Assembly (NCBI GenBank): GCA_947184155.2
Contig: CAMXCT020001090.1
Location: forward strand, 129,501-193,500
Direction of reading: 5' to 3'
Length of the DNA: 64,000 bases
Origin: Cladocopium goreaui
Taxonomy: Eukaryota > Sar > Dinophyceae > Suessiales > Symbiodiniaceae
Shown: piece after piece, positions 1 through 10,724 of the stretch
Layout of the letters: each line of letters starts with the position of its first letter
Numbering within the stretch: the first letter of the stretch is position 1
The notes under the pieces: model-generated
Database searches by the model: none
The model's input: only the letters and a program-made list of their open reading frames with translations
What the model was told of the DNA's origin: nothing
Program-made: the position numbers and the translations under genes

Positions 1-225
1 GCCGAGCATCAAGGGCGTGTCACAAGCTGCAAGAGAAAGTTCAGAGTTCAGCATCACGAGGTGCTACGAGTGCGCTGTTAACAGTTACCATCCCAATCAC
101 ACGGTCATTCGTCAATGTGCCTACGTGTGTCGGACAAAAGTTTCATGTGCTCATTTCCTTTCATGTCCTCTCACGGATCCCCCTCATTTCATTTCGTTTC
201 TTTTCGTGTCCTGCGTGCGTCCTGT

Positions 226-600
226 TTGTCTGACACGCGACCTGGTTGGCTGACTCGCGACCTGGTTGGCTGACTCGTGACCTGTTGGCTGACTCGCGAC
301 CGGTTGTCTGACTCGCGACCTGGTTGGCTGACTCGTGACCTGGTTGGCTGGCTCGCGACCGGTTGTCTGACTCGCGACCGGTTGTCTGACTCGCGACCTG
401 GTTGGCTGACTCGCAACCTGGTTGGCTGACTCGCGCCTTCCTGGTTGGCTGACTCGCGCCTTCCTGGTTGGCTGACTCGCGCCTTCCTGGTTGGCTGACT
501 CGCGCCTTCCTGTTGGCTGACTCGCGCCTTCCTGTTGGCTGACTCGCGCCTTCCTGCTGGCTGACTCAGGTTGGCTGACTCGCAGCCCTGTTGGCTGACA
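226..600. repeat. Minisatellite, 20-23 bp unit
   Basis: Tandem array built on the word GTTGGCTGACTCGCGACCTG (20 bp). In the second half the unit grows to about 23 bp by replacing ACCTG with CCTTCCTG. It has no stops on the minus strand in two frames, which gives apparent proteins of 140-160 residues made of degenerate SQPTR-type repeats; I regard these as artefacts. It lies directly beside the 33-bp sequence at 613-645 that recurs inverted at 60,960. Confidence 0.95.
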
Positions 601-612
601 CGGTCTTCGCCC

Positions 613-645
613 AAGAACCCTGCGCTCAGACGCTCTCGGGAAAAA
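613..645 (-). repeat. 33-bp sequence repeated inverted at 60,960-60,992
   Basis: This stretch is the exact reverse complement of 60,960-60,992. Read on the minus strand it encodes FFPRASERRVL, and the plus strand at 60.96 kb encodes the same peptide. In both places a minisatellite follows immediately, but the two minisatellites are unrelated. It may be the conserved head of a dispersed repeat family, or a short exon or anchor. Function unknown. Confidence 0.8.
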
Positions 646-649
646 TGGT

Positions 650-2569
650 TTTCGCTTGAATTTTCTCAAAAAATTACATTTTCCTTGATTTTTTCAAAAA
701 TGATTCTTTTTTTTGAAACTTTCTCCCAGAAGTAACTAATTTATCAGAAAACACACACATGTTATTCTCTGTTGTGTTTGGTTGTTTCCAAAGGATCGCA
801 TGTCCACCTGCGAGTTTTAAATAGTTGCCTCAGGTAGTTCTGTAAAGTATAGAATGTTGTACAACCCATGCTGGTTCAATCTATATTGGCCCAATGTTTT
901 CCATGCCAAGTGAAGAAACAGGTGAGTCAAGCGAAATTTTCTATCCTCAGGTGTTTATTTTAATTCATATATATATACATAATATTTATATATTTAGTTC
1001 ACTGGTTCATGTGTTTTTTCCCAGGGAGGCTTGGGTATGACCGTTTTACTCCAGCCAAGTTGTATATAGTTTGGGTGAAACTACTCTGGCCGGGGTTTGG
1101 TGGTTCAATGGTCATACTCCTGTGAATTTTCCTCTTCAAAGCTCTCTTCTGTTGGGTCGTGCCACCTGAAGCAAGTGGGACTACATGTGAACGGCTGAAG
1201 CCAACTAAACATGCGATAAGTGAAAGTGGACAATATGTCAAATGCATCTCCAAGACCACAGGTGCCAATTCAACATATGAAAATGCAAATGGGGCGGGTG
1301 ACAGCATGCATGTGAAAGAGGGAAGCCAAGGGAAACAAGTCATCATGTCAAAGTGCTGTTCATAACAATCCAAGAATTGAAACTACAATGAAAAAAATGA
1401 AAGAATATAAGTCTGAACAAGGGCCTCCACAGGCTTCACTGGGCTTGTGCCCTCTTTTGCGTGAAGCAAACCGATGGCATTCCTTCAGCATCTGGGACAT
1501 CCTGGGATCCTTGGCTTCTCAACCAAGCCTCCAAGGCAGACTGGATCTCCCTAGCCCCTCCACCAGAGGCTCAGCCGAAAGCCTTTTGTCAGCCATTTAG
1601 AGCACTGCCATGGCCACATCATTCCAAATTGAGATAACCACAATATAAACCCCTGTGGTGCAAAGAGGCCGACCAACTCAAACAAGTGAGCATGTGAGAA
1701 GCCACGTGAACATGCCAGGTAAAGCAAAAGGTGAGCCAATGATTTAAACTAAACAAAAGCATTGAGACATGCAGGGTTCAAGGGAAGTTCCAAACGAATT
1801 TCAAATGAATGTTGACACACAAGAAAGTTCCAAGGTGATGTTGTGGGTTCAAGTTTTTGAGCCGTCAAGCACAAGAACGCGCAATTACATCTAAGCAACC
1901 CCTGGCCAAAACAAGTGAAGGTGTGATCAAGTGAAAGTTGAAAATTACTTTTCCATCAAGACTCACTTGAAAATGATTCAAACGAAAGTTCAAGTCACAA
2001 CACCATTGCAGCTTCCAAACCTATATGCTTTTTGATTAGAAACATGTTTCAGCCAAAAAAATAAAGGGAAATGGTGTTAACATGTGTTTTTTAAAGTTAG
2101 ACAGATGGTTCGGTTTGGCAAGCCTTAATCCTAGTATGTCAGTTGATAAACTTTGAGATTTCACCTGGAGTGCTTGGAATATGTATGCATGCATTAAATA
2201 TATATATATATATATTGGTTTTTACAATGTTGCAATGAAATGTGTGAAGCAAAAAAGTGGTGCCGCAGAGCTGCAGATTTTAGTTTCCAGACATGAGCAA
2301 ACACCGATTTCTGCCTCTTTGGCATTTGCCGCTTTTTACTTGGTTTCCTTTCACTTGCATCGTTTCACTTGTTCCATGTTTTATCTTCCCCTGATTCTTC
2401 ACGTGCATCCTTTCACGTGTTTCATCCACTCTTTCACCCAATCTTCCCATCCAATCACTTCACTTGAAGCCTTTCACTTGTTTCACTTGTTTCACTTGAC
2501 AAACAATTCACATAACAACATTGGCAAATCTTTAACATATGTAAATTAAGAACTGGCATTTGTTTGGTT
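650..2569. other. Noncoding stretch rich in CAAGTGAA / TTCACTTG
   Basis: I see no credible gene. From about 900 the word CAAGTGAA, its complement TTCACTTG and close variants (CATGTGAA, CACGTGAA) recur on both strands at irregular spacing, densest at 1680-1990 and 2330-2500. It is not a tandem array. Short ORFs here lack protein-like composition. Confidence 0.6.
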
Positions 2570-2815
2570 TTTCTAAAGATATAAACCGAAAAGATGTTTT
2601 AGGTTGTTTGCAGAAATAACTTGAAGAAGTTTTAGGTTTTTTTTAGAAATAACCTAGAGAAGCTTTAGGTTGTTGATAGAAATAACCTAAACAGTTTTAG
2701 GTTATTTAAGTAAATAACCTAAAACATAGTTAACCTTAAAACTATGATTTATGTTATTTAAGAATTAACCTAAAAGGCAGAAATTAACCTAAAGCACCTT
2801 TTTAACCTAACCTGA
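2570..2815. repeat. AGGTTATTT / AAATAACCT word cluster
   Basis: About ten copies of AGGTTATTT, AAATAACCT and near variants occur in 250 bp, in both orientations, several forming small hairpins such as the one around 2697-2725. No coding potential. It is one of several blocks in the window each with its own short recurrent word. Confidence 0.7.
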
Positions 2816-3048
2816 TCTTAATGGCAGCACGACCAGAACGCCTTGACGGACATGTCCGATTCCAGTGTCTAACAGACTTGGACGTCTCCTCGATGAACAT
2901 ACGGGAAAAGGGTTATTGCTAGCCTTGCCTTTCTATTTTTGTCTATTCCGATTGAGTAAATTTGCCACGGGTTGTTCATCACCGATATCGAAGAGGTTTC
3001 CATGTCGCAACGGCAGCCCTATTTTTCACTCATTGAGTATTTGACGCC

Positions 3049-3091
3049 ATGGCACCCAAAGCTTCTCGCTTTCACCCTTATACTCCATACC
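3049..3091 (+). CDS. Candidate first exon of an interrupted gene of unknown function
   Basis: An ATG preceded by an in-frame TGA at 3034-3036 opens a frame reading MAPKASRFHPYTPY, which then runs into the repeat block starting at 3092/3093. The frame is restored exactly at 7541 (model: simple insertion, joining ...TPYR-ATSEVETPGG) or at 7548 (model: GT...AG intron, joining ...TPYP-TSEVETPGG). Both joins keep frame, which is why I assign this short piece to the gene at 7541-9070. The product is not recognised. The length alone would not justify the call; the evidence is the frame continuity plus the flanking repeats. Confidence 0.5.
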
Positions 3092-3529
3092 GTTATTGTA
3101 GAAGATATTCAGGAATTATCGGAAAACCGATCTTCTATTTGAAACGGGTTTGGACGCGCGGAAAAACCATTTCAAATAGAAGATAAATTAATTCAATGAC
3201 CCAAAATGGTAGAACATCCGGGATGTTGGAGCTACTTTGGCACTCTGCGCAACCATGGCCCCGGGAGGGTCCAAACTAATATTTTCTATTTAAAAACCAT
3301 TTAGACCAACACCAAAAGCACAAACTTGGTGATCATCCAACCGAATATCTTCTATTTAAAAAATGGTTTGTCGCACAATCTTGTTCTGAAAATTTGGGGT
3401 TGGTATAATGAATATCTTCTATTTGAAATGGTCTTTTCCGCCTCCCCATTGGTTGTTTGACAACATCTTCTATTTGAAAATGGTTTGTCGGCCAATCTTG
3501 TTTTGAGAATTTGGGGAAATAATGCCAAT

Positions 3530-6500
3530 ATCTTCTATTTGAAAACGGGATTTCCTTTTTTTGGGGCTTGTGATGGGAACCTTTGGAAAATAATACCAAT
3601 ATCTTCTATTTGGAAACGGGATTTCCGTGTTTTTTTGTGGGCTTGTGATGGGAACCTCATTTGAAAACGGGATTTCCGTGTCTTTTTGGGCTTTTCTGGA
3701 AAATAGTGCCAATATCTTCTATTTGAAAACGGGATTTCCGTTGTTTAATTTGGCTTGTGATGGCAACCTCTGGAAAATAATATCAATATCTTCTATTTGA
3801 AAACGGAATTTCCGTGTTTTTTCTGGGCTTGTGATGGGAACCTCATTTGAAAACGGACGGGATTTCCGTGTCTTTTTGGGCTTTTCTGGAAAATAATGCC
3901 AATATCTTCTATTTGAAAACGGGATTTCTGTGTTTTTTTTTGGCTTGTGATGGGAACCTTTGGAAAATAATACCAATATCTTCTATTTGGAAACGGGATT
4001 TCCGTGTTTTTTTGTGGGCTTGTGATGGGAACCTCATTTGAAAACGGGATTTCCGTGTCTTTTTGGGCTTTTCTGGAAAATAGTGCCAATATCTTCTATT
4101 TGAAAACGGAATTTCCGTGTTTTTTCTGGGCTTGTGATGGGAACCTCATTTGAAAACGGACGGGATTTCCGTGTCTTTTTCGCTTTTCTGGAAAATAATG
4201 CCAATATCTTTGTATTTGAAAACGGGATTTCTGTGGTTTTTTTTGGCTTGTGATGGGAACCTTTGGAAAATAATACCAATATCTTCTATTTGGAAACGGG
4301 ATTTCCGTGTTTTTTTGTGGGCTTGTGATGGGAACCTCATTTGAAAACGGGATTTCCGTGTCTTTTTGGGCTTTTCTGGAAAATAGTGCCAATATCTTCT
4401 ATTTGAAAACGGAATTTCCGTGTTTTTTCTGGGCTTGTGATGGGAACCTCTGGAAAATAATGCCAATATCTTCTATTTGAAAACGGGATTTCCGTGTTTT
4501 TTTTGGCTTGTGATGGCAACCTCTGGAAAATAATACCAATATCTTCTATTTGGAAACGGGATTTCCGTGTTTTTTTGTGGGCTTGTGATGGGAACCTCAT
4601 TTGAAAACGGGATTTCCGTGTCTTTTTGGGCTTTTCTGGAAAATAATGCCAATATCTTCTATTTGAAAACGGGATTTCCGTGTTTTTTCTGGGCTTGTGA
4701 TGGGAACCTCTGGAAAATAATGCCAATATCTTCTATTTGAAAACGGGATTTCCGTTGGTTTTTTTTGGCTTGTGATGGCAACCTCTGGAAAATAATATCA
4801 ATATCTTCGATTCGAAAACGGAATTTCCGTGTTTTTTTGTGGGCTTGTGATGGGAACCTCATTTGAAAACGGGATTTCCGTGTCTTTTTGGGCTTTTCTG
4901 GAAAATAATGCCAATATCTTCTATTTGAAAACGGGATTGCCCTTTTTTGGGCTTGTGATGGGAACTTCTGGAAAATAATGCGAAAACGGAATTTCCGTGT
5001 TTTTTTGTGGGCTTGTGATGGGAACCCCATTTGAAAACGGGATTTCCGTGTCTTTTTGGGCTTTTCTGGAAAATAATGCCAATATCTTCTATTTGAAAAC
5101 GGGATTTCCGTGTTTTTTCTGGGCTTGTGATGGGAACCTCTGGAAAATAATGCCAATATCTTCTATTTGAAAACGGGATTTCCGTTGATTTTTTTGGCTT
5201 GTGATGGCAACCTCTGGAAAATAATATCAATATCTTCTATTTGAAAACGGGATTTCCGTGTTTTTTTCTGGGCTTGTGATGGGAACCTCATTTGAAAACG
5301 GGATTTCCGTGTCTTTTTGGGCTTTTCTGGAAAATAATGCCAATATCTTCTATTTGAAAACGGGATTTCCGTGTTTTTTCTGGGCTTGTGATGGGAACCT
5401 CTGGAAAATAATACCAATATCTTCTAATTGAAAACGGGATTTCCGTTGTTGTTTTTGGCTTGTGATGGCAACCTCTGGAAAATAATATCAATATCTTCTA
5501 TTTGAAAACGGAATTTCCGTGTTTTTCTGGGCTTGTGATGGGAACCTCATTTGAAAACGGGATTTCCGTGTCTTTTGGGCTTCTCTGGAAAATAATGCCA
5601 ATATCTTCTATTTGAAAACGGGATTTCCCTTTTTTGGGCTTGTGATGGGAACTTCTGGAAAATACTGCCAATATCTTCTATTTGAAAACGGAATTTCCGT
5701 GTTTTTTTGTGGGCTTGTGATGGGAACCTCATTTGAAAACGGGATTTCCGTGTCTTTTTGCGCTTTTCTGGAAAATAATGCCAATATCTTCTATTTGAAA
5801 ACGGGATTTCCCTTTTTTTGGGCTTGTGATGGGAACCTCTGGAAAATAATGCTAATATCTTCTGTTTGAAAACGGGATTTCCGTTGTTTTTTTTGCTTGT
5901 GATGGCAACCTCTGGAAAATAATATCAATATCTTCTATTCGAAAACGGAATTTCCGTGTTTTTTTGTGGGCTTGTGATGGGAACCTCATTTGAAAACGGG
6001 ATTTCCGTGTCTTTTTGGGCTTTTCTGGAAAATAATGCCAATATCTTCTATTTGAGAACGGGATTTCCATTCTTTTGGGCTTGTGATGGGAACCTTTGGA
6101 AAATAATACCAATATCTTCTATGTGAAAACGGAATTTCCGTGTTTTTTCTGGGCTTGTGATGGGAACCTCATTTGAAAACGGGATTTCCGTGTCTTTTTG
6201 GGTTTTTGTGAAAAATAATGCTAATATCTTCTATTTGAAAACGGGATTTCCCTTTTTTTGGGCTTGTGATGGGAACCTCTGGAAAATAATGCCAATATCT
6301 TCTATTTGAAAACGGAATTTCCGTGTTTTTTCTGGGCTTGTGATGGGAACCTCTGGAAAATAATGCCAATATCTTCCATTTGAAAACGGGATTTCCGTTG
6401 GTTTTTTTTGGCTTGTGATGGCAACCTCTGGAAAATAATATCAATATCTTCTATTTGAAAACGGAATTTCCGTGTTTTTTCTGGGCTTGTGATGGGAACC

Positions 6501-6660
6501 TCATTTGAAAACGGACGGGATTTCCGTGTCTTTTTCGGCTTTTCTGCAAAATAATGCCAATATCTTCTATTTGAAAACGGGATTTCCGTGTTTTTTTTTG
6601 GCTTGTGATGGGAACCTTTGGAAAATAATACCAATATCTTCTTCTATTTGGAAACGGGAT
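3530..6660. repeat. Tandem array, ~60-75 bp units with ATCTTCTATTTGAAAACGG
   Basis: About forty copies of a unit starting AATATCTTCTATTTGAAAAC and continuing through GGGATTTCCGTG, a T-run, GGGCTTGTGATGGGAACC and TGGAAAATAATGCC. At least three unit types alternate (long T-run, TCTTTTTGGGCTTTTC type, and a shortened CTCATTTGAAAACGGG type), giving a higher-order pattern of roughly 130-190 bp. Minus-strand ORFs of 80-165 residues are by-products of the unit being read through. Confidence 0.95.
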
Positions 6661-6666
6661 AGAAGC

Positions 6667-7410
6667 GGGACCCCGCCGGAGGTACTTTTGCACTCCCCTC
6701 TTCGGGGGGTCACCAGGGTCTGGGCGTCAATGTTCTATTGATTTTATTTTCAAAAAAAATCTGCAAAAAATCACAAAAAATACAGTGGGACAAAAGATTT
6801 TCAAATAGACGATATTGCAAACATCATCCCAATGTTGATGGTTGCAAAGTGCAAAAAGTAGTTCAAAAGACCAACAATCCAACAGTAACCCCTTCAACAT
6901 TGGGATGATCTTTGCAATATCTTCTATTTGAAAACTGTTTTTCATGCATTTGGGATCTGTCGAACTCATGGGGTTACAAATGAATATCTTCTATTTGAAA
7001 ACAATTTGGTGGAACTCTCTGGGTTCCCTCATGAAATATTATCTTCTATTTGAAAAGTGTTTTTCAGTACTCCTCGAATATCTTCTATTTGAAAAATAAA
7101 TAGCATTACAGATTGTCTTCTATTTGAAAAGTGGTTTGAATCACCATCCCTCAATCAAAAAAGCTCAAAAACCATTTTCACCGACCCCCCCCCCGAAGGC
7201 GAGAGTGCCAAAGTACCTCCGGCCGGGTCCCACTTCGGGAGGTACTTTGGCACTCTCCTCTTCGGGGGGTCACCCAGGTCCGGGCGTCAATGTTCTATTG
7301 CTTTTAGATAATTTCCCTGCAAAAAACACAAAAAATGGCAGTGGGACAAAAGATTTGCAAATAGAAGATATTCCAAAGATCATCCCAATGTTGAGGGGTT
7401 TATTTTTGGA
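6667..7410. repeat. Duplicated ~170-bp segment with a perfect 20-bp-stem hairpin
   Basis: The segment at about 6667-6845 recurs diverged at 7197-7410: both have CTTCGGGGGGTCAC, GGGCGTCAATGTTCTATTG, CAGTGGGACAAAAGATTT and CATCCCAATGTTGA. In the second copy 7201-7220 and 7238-7257 form a perfect 20-bp inverted repeat around a 17-nt loop. The segment is GC-rich at its start and AT-rich after, unlike the array to its left, and is probably another small repeat nested in the block. Confidence 0.8.
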
Positions 7411-7540
7411 TTTTTGGTCATTTGAACTACTTTTGCACTCTGCAATATCTTCTATTTGAAACGCGTTTGGCCGCACCCCCAAAAAGCATCTTCTATTTGA
7501 AATAATTCCTGAATATCTTCTATAATAACGGTAAACGGTA

Positions 7541-8092
7541 TACCGAGCCACTTCCGAAGTTGAAACCCCGGGGGGCATCCAATCGTATTCATGGTTTGCT
7601 GGACCTGGCCTTCTACCTGCCGGTATCGATCCACCTCCTGACCGACCCATTTTGATCATTGTGGATTACTCTCCTTTACAATCGTTGACACATCCGAGTG
7701 AACGTGACCATGCAATGTTTAGCGCCTTGGCGAACCACAACTTTCGATGTGCTACAGCTGGAGAATTGGAAGCTTTATTCACCTGGGCTCGATTGTTCCC
7801 TCCAGACGAAGCCAATGCAATTCAGTTCGGTCAATTACGACCACAATTGACGATTCGACTTCGTACCCAAAATGGGATATCCAAATGATCGCCTCGGATC
7901 TGGAGTTCCGCTATGCTGACCTCACCGGTGATGTTTTTCAAGTTCGTGACGATTGGACTATCTTGCAGCTCTTGGACGGGTACCGACCTGATTGGCGAAT
8001 TAGGCAATACAATTATAGGGAATCTTCTTTATTGGTCCCGGGTTCCCAACAACCCTTTATTTTACGCCTGACTTGTCACAAAGTTCGACAAG
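7541..8092 (+). CDS. Hypothetical protein, second exon (with a probable 1-nt deletion)
   Basis: Continues the frame begun at 3049. The frame from 7541 reads ATSEVETPGGIQSYSWFAG, then a Pro-rich turn, RPILIIVDYSP and HNFRCATAGELEALFTWARL, ending at 7888. Protein-like sequence resumes one base earlier in phase near 7885 with IASDLEFRYADLTGDVF and RPDWRIRQYNY, up to LRLTCHKVRQ at 8092. A single-base deletion near 7885, or a sequencing error, explains this. GT at 8093 fits a splice donor in phase with the next exon. I do not recognise the family; no catalytic motif, signal peptide or membrane segment stands out. Confidence 0.55.
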
Positions 8093-8342
8093 GTGTCATT
8101 CTCACATATAGGTCCATGCTCATCCACTCTTCCATTGAATTTTGAGAAAAGCTGTGCTGACTACCATGTTCTCGATTTTGACGTTGGTGGACCTCCTCTC
8201 GTTATTTCGTCATCATACCTATTTACACCTTGCTATTCATGGACATTTATTGATTCGTGGTTTCGTGTACGTTGCCTTCTTATCATTTGCATTACATCTC
8301 CGACAGCTTTTCCTCTGATCTCACATTCGTGTTGTTGTGTAG
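8093..8342 (+). other. Probable intron, 250 nt, GT...AG
   Basis: Starts GTGTCATTCTC after ...GACAAG and ends TTGTTGTGTAG. The last part is pyrimidine-rich. Removing it joins CAA-G to CC-TGC and gives VRQ-ACLMEHKRD in one frame, linking the exon before to the long open frame after. The length is normal for dinoflagellate introns. Confidence 0.55.
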
Positions 8343-9070
8343 CCTGCCTCATGGAGCACAAGCGTGACGCAAATGCTGCTGGCTTGGCCTGGCCAAAGAG
8401 CTCTACGCGAAATTCCCAGAACCCGTCGCTGCCTGAAGTTGCGAACTCTATGGCTTCCTCATCAAATCCAACACCGCATGCAACATCACCTGCTCCTGGA
8501 TCTTTGACTCCCTCTACTACCGGAAATGAATCAGTGACGCCTTCTGGCATGTACACTTCTGATCCGCACCCGGGAGCTCCTTTTCCTGAACCTGAACACC
8601 CTCCTCCCGTTCCTCACCGGCAAGGACGCTTCACCGAACGAGTAGTTCATCAGATCCACTTCAAGATCTTTACCCACTCCAACAACGAACGAGAGCTATT
8701 CATTGAAGAAATTCCGACCACTGGAATTTCACGAACTAGAGACCCGGAACATTTCTTCTACGGCCTCTCTGGACAATGGGAGTGGTCAAAGCAAACTTCG
8801 GATTACTGGCGCTACCATTTTGGCCTGCCCTTGTATCATAGCAACAACCCTTTCCAGAACAATTTCATGGAGAATGCTTCGCCCTCTGGCAATCGAGTAC
8901 CGCAGCCGACCATTGCGTCATTGGCTACACAATTACTTGAATCCTTGTCGGCAGCTACGGCATCTGGAGAACTCGGAGATCAGTGGCGAATGGTCAAACG
9001 CTTGAGCTTCCCCGACGCGATCCAAGTTCTGAGGGAGTCATCACGTACGTCTTCCGAGAATGACAGCTGA
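8343..9070 (+). CDS. Hypothetical protein, 3' exon (about 240 residues)
   Basis: Open to TGA at 9068. It can be read as an exon starting CC-TGC-CTC-ATG or as an independent ORF from ATG 8351 (239 residues). The first ~90 residues are Ser/Thr/Pro-rich and probably disordered (SSSNPTPHATSPAPGS). After that comes a compact-looking part with HQIHFKIFTHSNNERELFI, FFYGLSGQWEWSKQTSDYW and LGDQWRMVKRLSFPDAIQVL. Trp and Tyr are frequent, which is unlike the repeat-derived ORFs nearby. No known domain recognised. Whether the locus still makes protein depends on the frameshift near 7885 and on the 4.45-kb block being spliced out. Confidence 0.6.
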
Positions 9071-9577
9071 GGCCCTGTAGCGTCGCGATTGAAACGGCTT
9101 ACCCCGCCTCATGTACTGTAGTATGGCACCGAGTGCTTCTTCCAAAAAGAAACCCTGCATTGGCAGGGTGTGTGTGTGTGTGGCACATCTGAATAATAGA
9201 TGTAAAACTTCTACCTTTTCGTGCTTTTCCTGGATCAACTCACCGTACTAGTATGTTTATTTCTGCAGGGGGCATGGCAGCTTCCCTATAGCCATGCCAA
9301 CGAAGCTATGGGATCCAGCCGGAAGGAAATGTGGACGCACATTCCTGTACCTGCATTTCTGTTCGTATGGCAAGCGGCCAAGCCTAGAACCGCAAAGTTG
9401 AAGTTTTACTTCACGGTTGCCACAATCTGTGTTTTCGCCGAACCCCTGTCGCCGACTGTATTTCTGATTATTTTGGTATTCGCCGAAACCTTGTCGCCGA
9501 TTATTTTGGAAAACCATCGCCGACACCTACTTCTTCGTTGACATTATATTTTGCATTATTAACCTGATGATCCTATT
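9071..9577. other. Noncoding; TCGCCGA word cluster
   Basis: 3' flank of the hypothetical gene with a short TG run at 9168-9181. Between 9430 and 9530 TCGCCGA occurs five times in 90 bp (for example TTCGCCGAACCCCTGTCGCC). No gene seen. Confidence 0.5.
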
Positions 9578-10623
9578 CCCTGAGTCTCGAAATCTAGTGA
9601 TTTTAGTTTTTTTGATGTTTTACTTTACTTGGATTTTTTACTAGTAAAATTTACTTTTGCCTGGTAAAGTAAATCAATTTACTAGCCAAGTATTTTTTTG
9701 AAAAAAATAGAAACGCATAAGAAACGCATATAAAGTGCATACCTTTTTTCCGGATCATGTTGACCATGTTTGAAAGAAATATATGTTTTCTTTTGTTTTT
9801 GTATTGTTTTCATGTGACACAAGTAGAAATTGGCGTGCTTTGAATGTGTTTTATCTTGCCCAAGTAAATGGTTTTCACAAGTAATGCAGCATTCTTTTTG
9901 TTCCAAGCTCAAATTCTGCCCTGTCCCCAATAGTCACTTTTGTTTCCACAGCCAGAGATGATTACTAAGATAAGATAGAGATGAAGGCAAGTCATCACAT
10001 GTACAATGCATTTGATAATTTCTAGTCATTGTTTGGCTTCCACCTCACAAGTAACTTTCGCATGTAAGCGTCATTGTTTGCTTTTAACCTCACAATTTAT
10101 TTCCACATGGAAGTGTCATTGTTTAGTTTGAACCCCACAAGTAATTTTCAACTGTAAGTGTTCTTGTGGGGGTTCAATAGCACTCGTAAATTTCACATGT
10201 AGGTGTTTTTTCTTGGGTTTTAACACCACAAGTATTTTTATGTAATTTTCACATGTAGGTGTTATGGTTTAGTTTTCACTTCACGAGTAATTTCCACATG
10301 TGAATGGAACTGTTTAGTTTTGACCTCACCAGTAATTTCTACATATATTTTTTACAACCATGTTTTTTCAAGTCAGTCAGAAGTTTTTTTTGGAATTTTG
10401 GGAAGACAACACAGCAACAACGATTTTGAAAGAAAATCGTCGAATATGGCTAAGTTCCTAATTAGCCATGTTTCAAATGTTTATATTTAGATGAACATTC
10501 ACATGTTGCTGACTTATATCTGCTTAGCTCAGCGCTGAACAACAACTTCCCATTGTGAAAATATCATATAGTACAAACCACAAGAAAATGCAAAACTGAA
10601 GTTGTTCAAACAATTATGCATTA

Positions 10624-10724
10624 GGGAATGTCTCAGAAAAGGGGTGCCATAACCAAGTGCCCCAAAGCCTTCTTATTTAACTAAAAAAAATGAACTTGGG
10701 GCACTCCTATTTTGAGACTTTCCC
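10624..10724. mobile_element. MITE-like hairpin, copy 1
   Basis: GGGAATGTCTCAGAAAAGGG at 10,624 is matched, inverted and with a few mismatches, by the sequence ending TTTTGAGACTTTCCC at 10,724. The interior is AT-rich and has no ORF. It has no partner at the mirror position in the right arm of the palindrome, so it inserted after the palindrome formed, or was lost there. Confidence 0.6.

Larger units (their letters stand above)
3093..7539. mobile_element. 4.45-kb repeat block with terminal inverted repeats inside a gene
   Basis: The ends carry a 32-bp inverted repeat with one mismatch: 3088-3119 against 7502-7533 (core GAAGATATTCAGGAATTAT). ATACCG stands on both sides (3087-3092 and 7540-7545), as a target-site duplication would. 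The interior is almost wholly repeats sharing the word ATCTTCTATTTGAAA. The coding frame before and after the block is continuous. Two readings fit: a nonautonomous DNA-transposon-like insertion, or a giant intron from GT at 3092 to AG at 7547 derived from such an element. Transposon-derived introns (introners) with inverted ends are known from dinoflagellates. No transposase is visible inside. Confidence 0.65.

Noticed and set aside
226..600. Possible CRISPR array
   Set aside because: Units are contiguous 20-23-bp repeats with no unique spacers; the genome is eukaryotic.
3333..6693. Many minus-strand ORFs with FSRKAQKDTEIPFSN-type repeats
   Set aside because: By-products of the tandem array; frames interchange from unit to unit and no start or domain is conserved.
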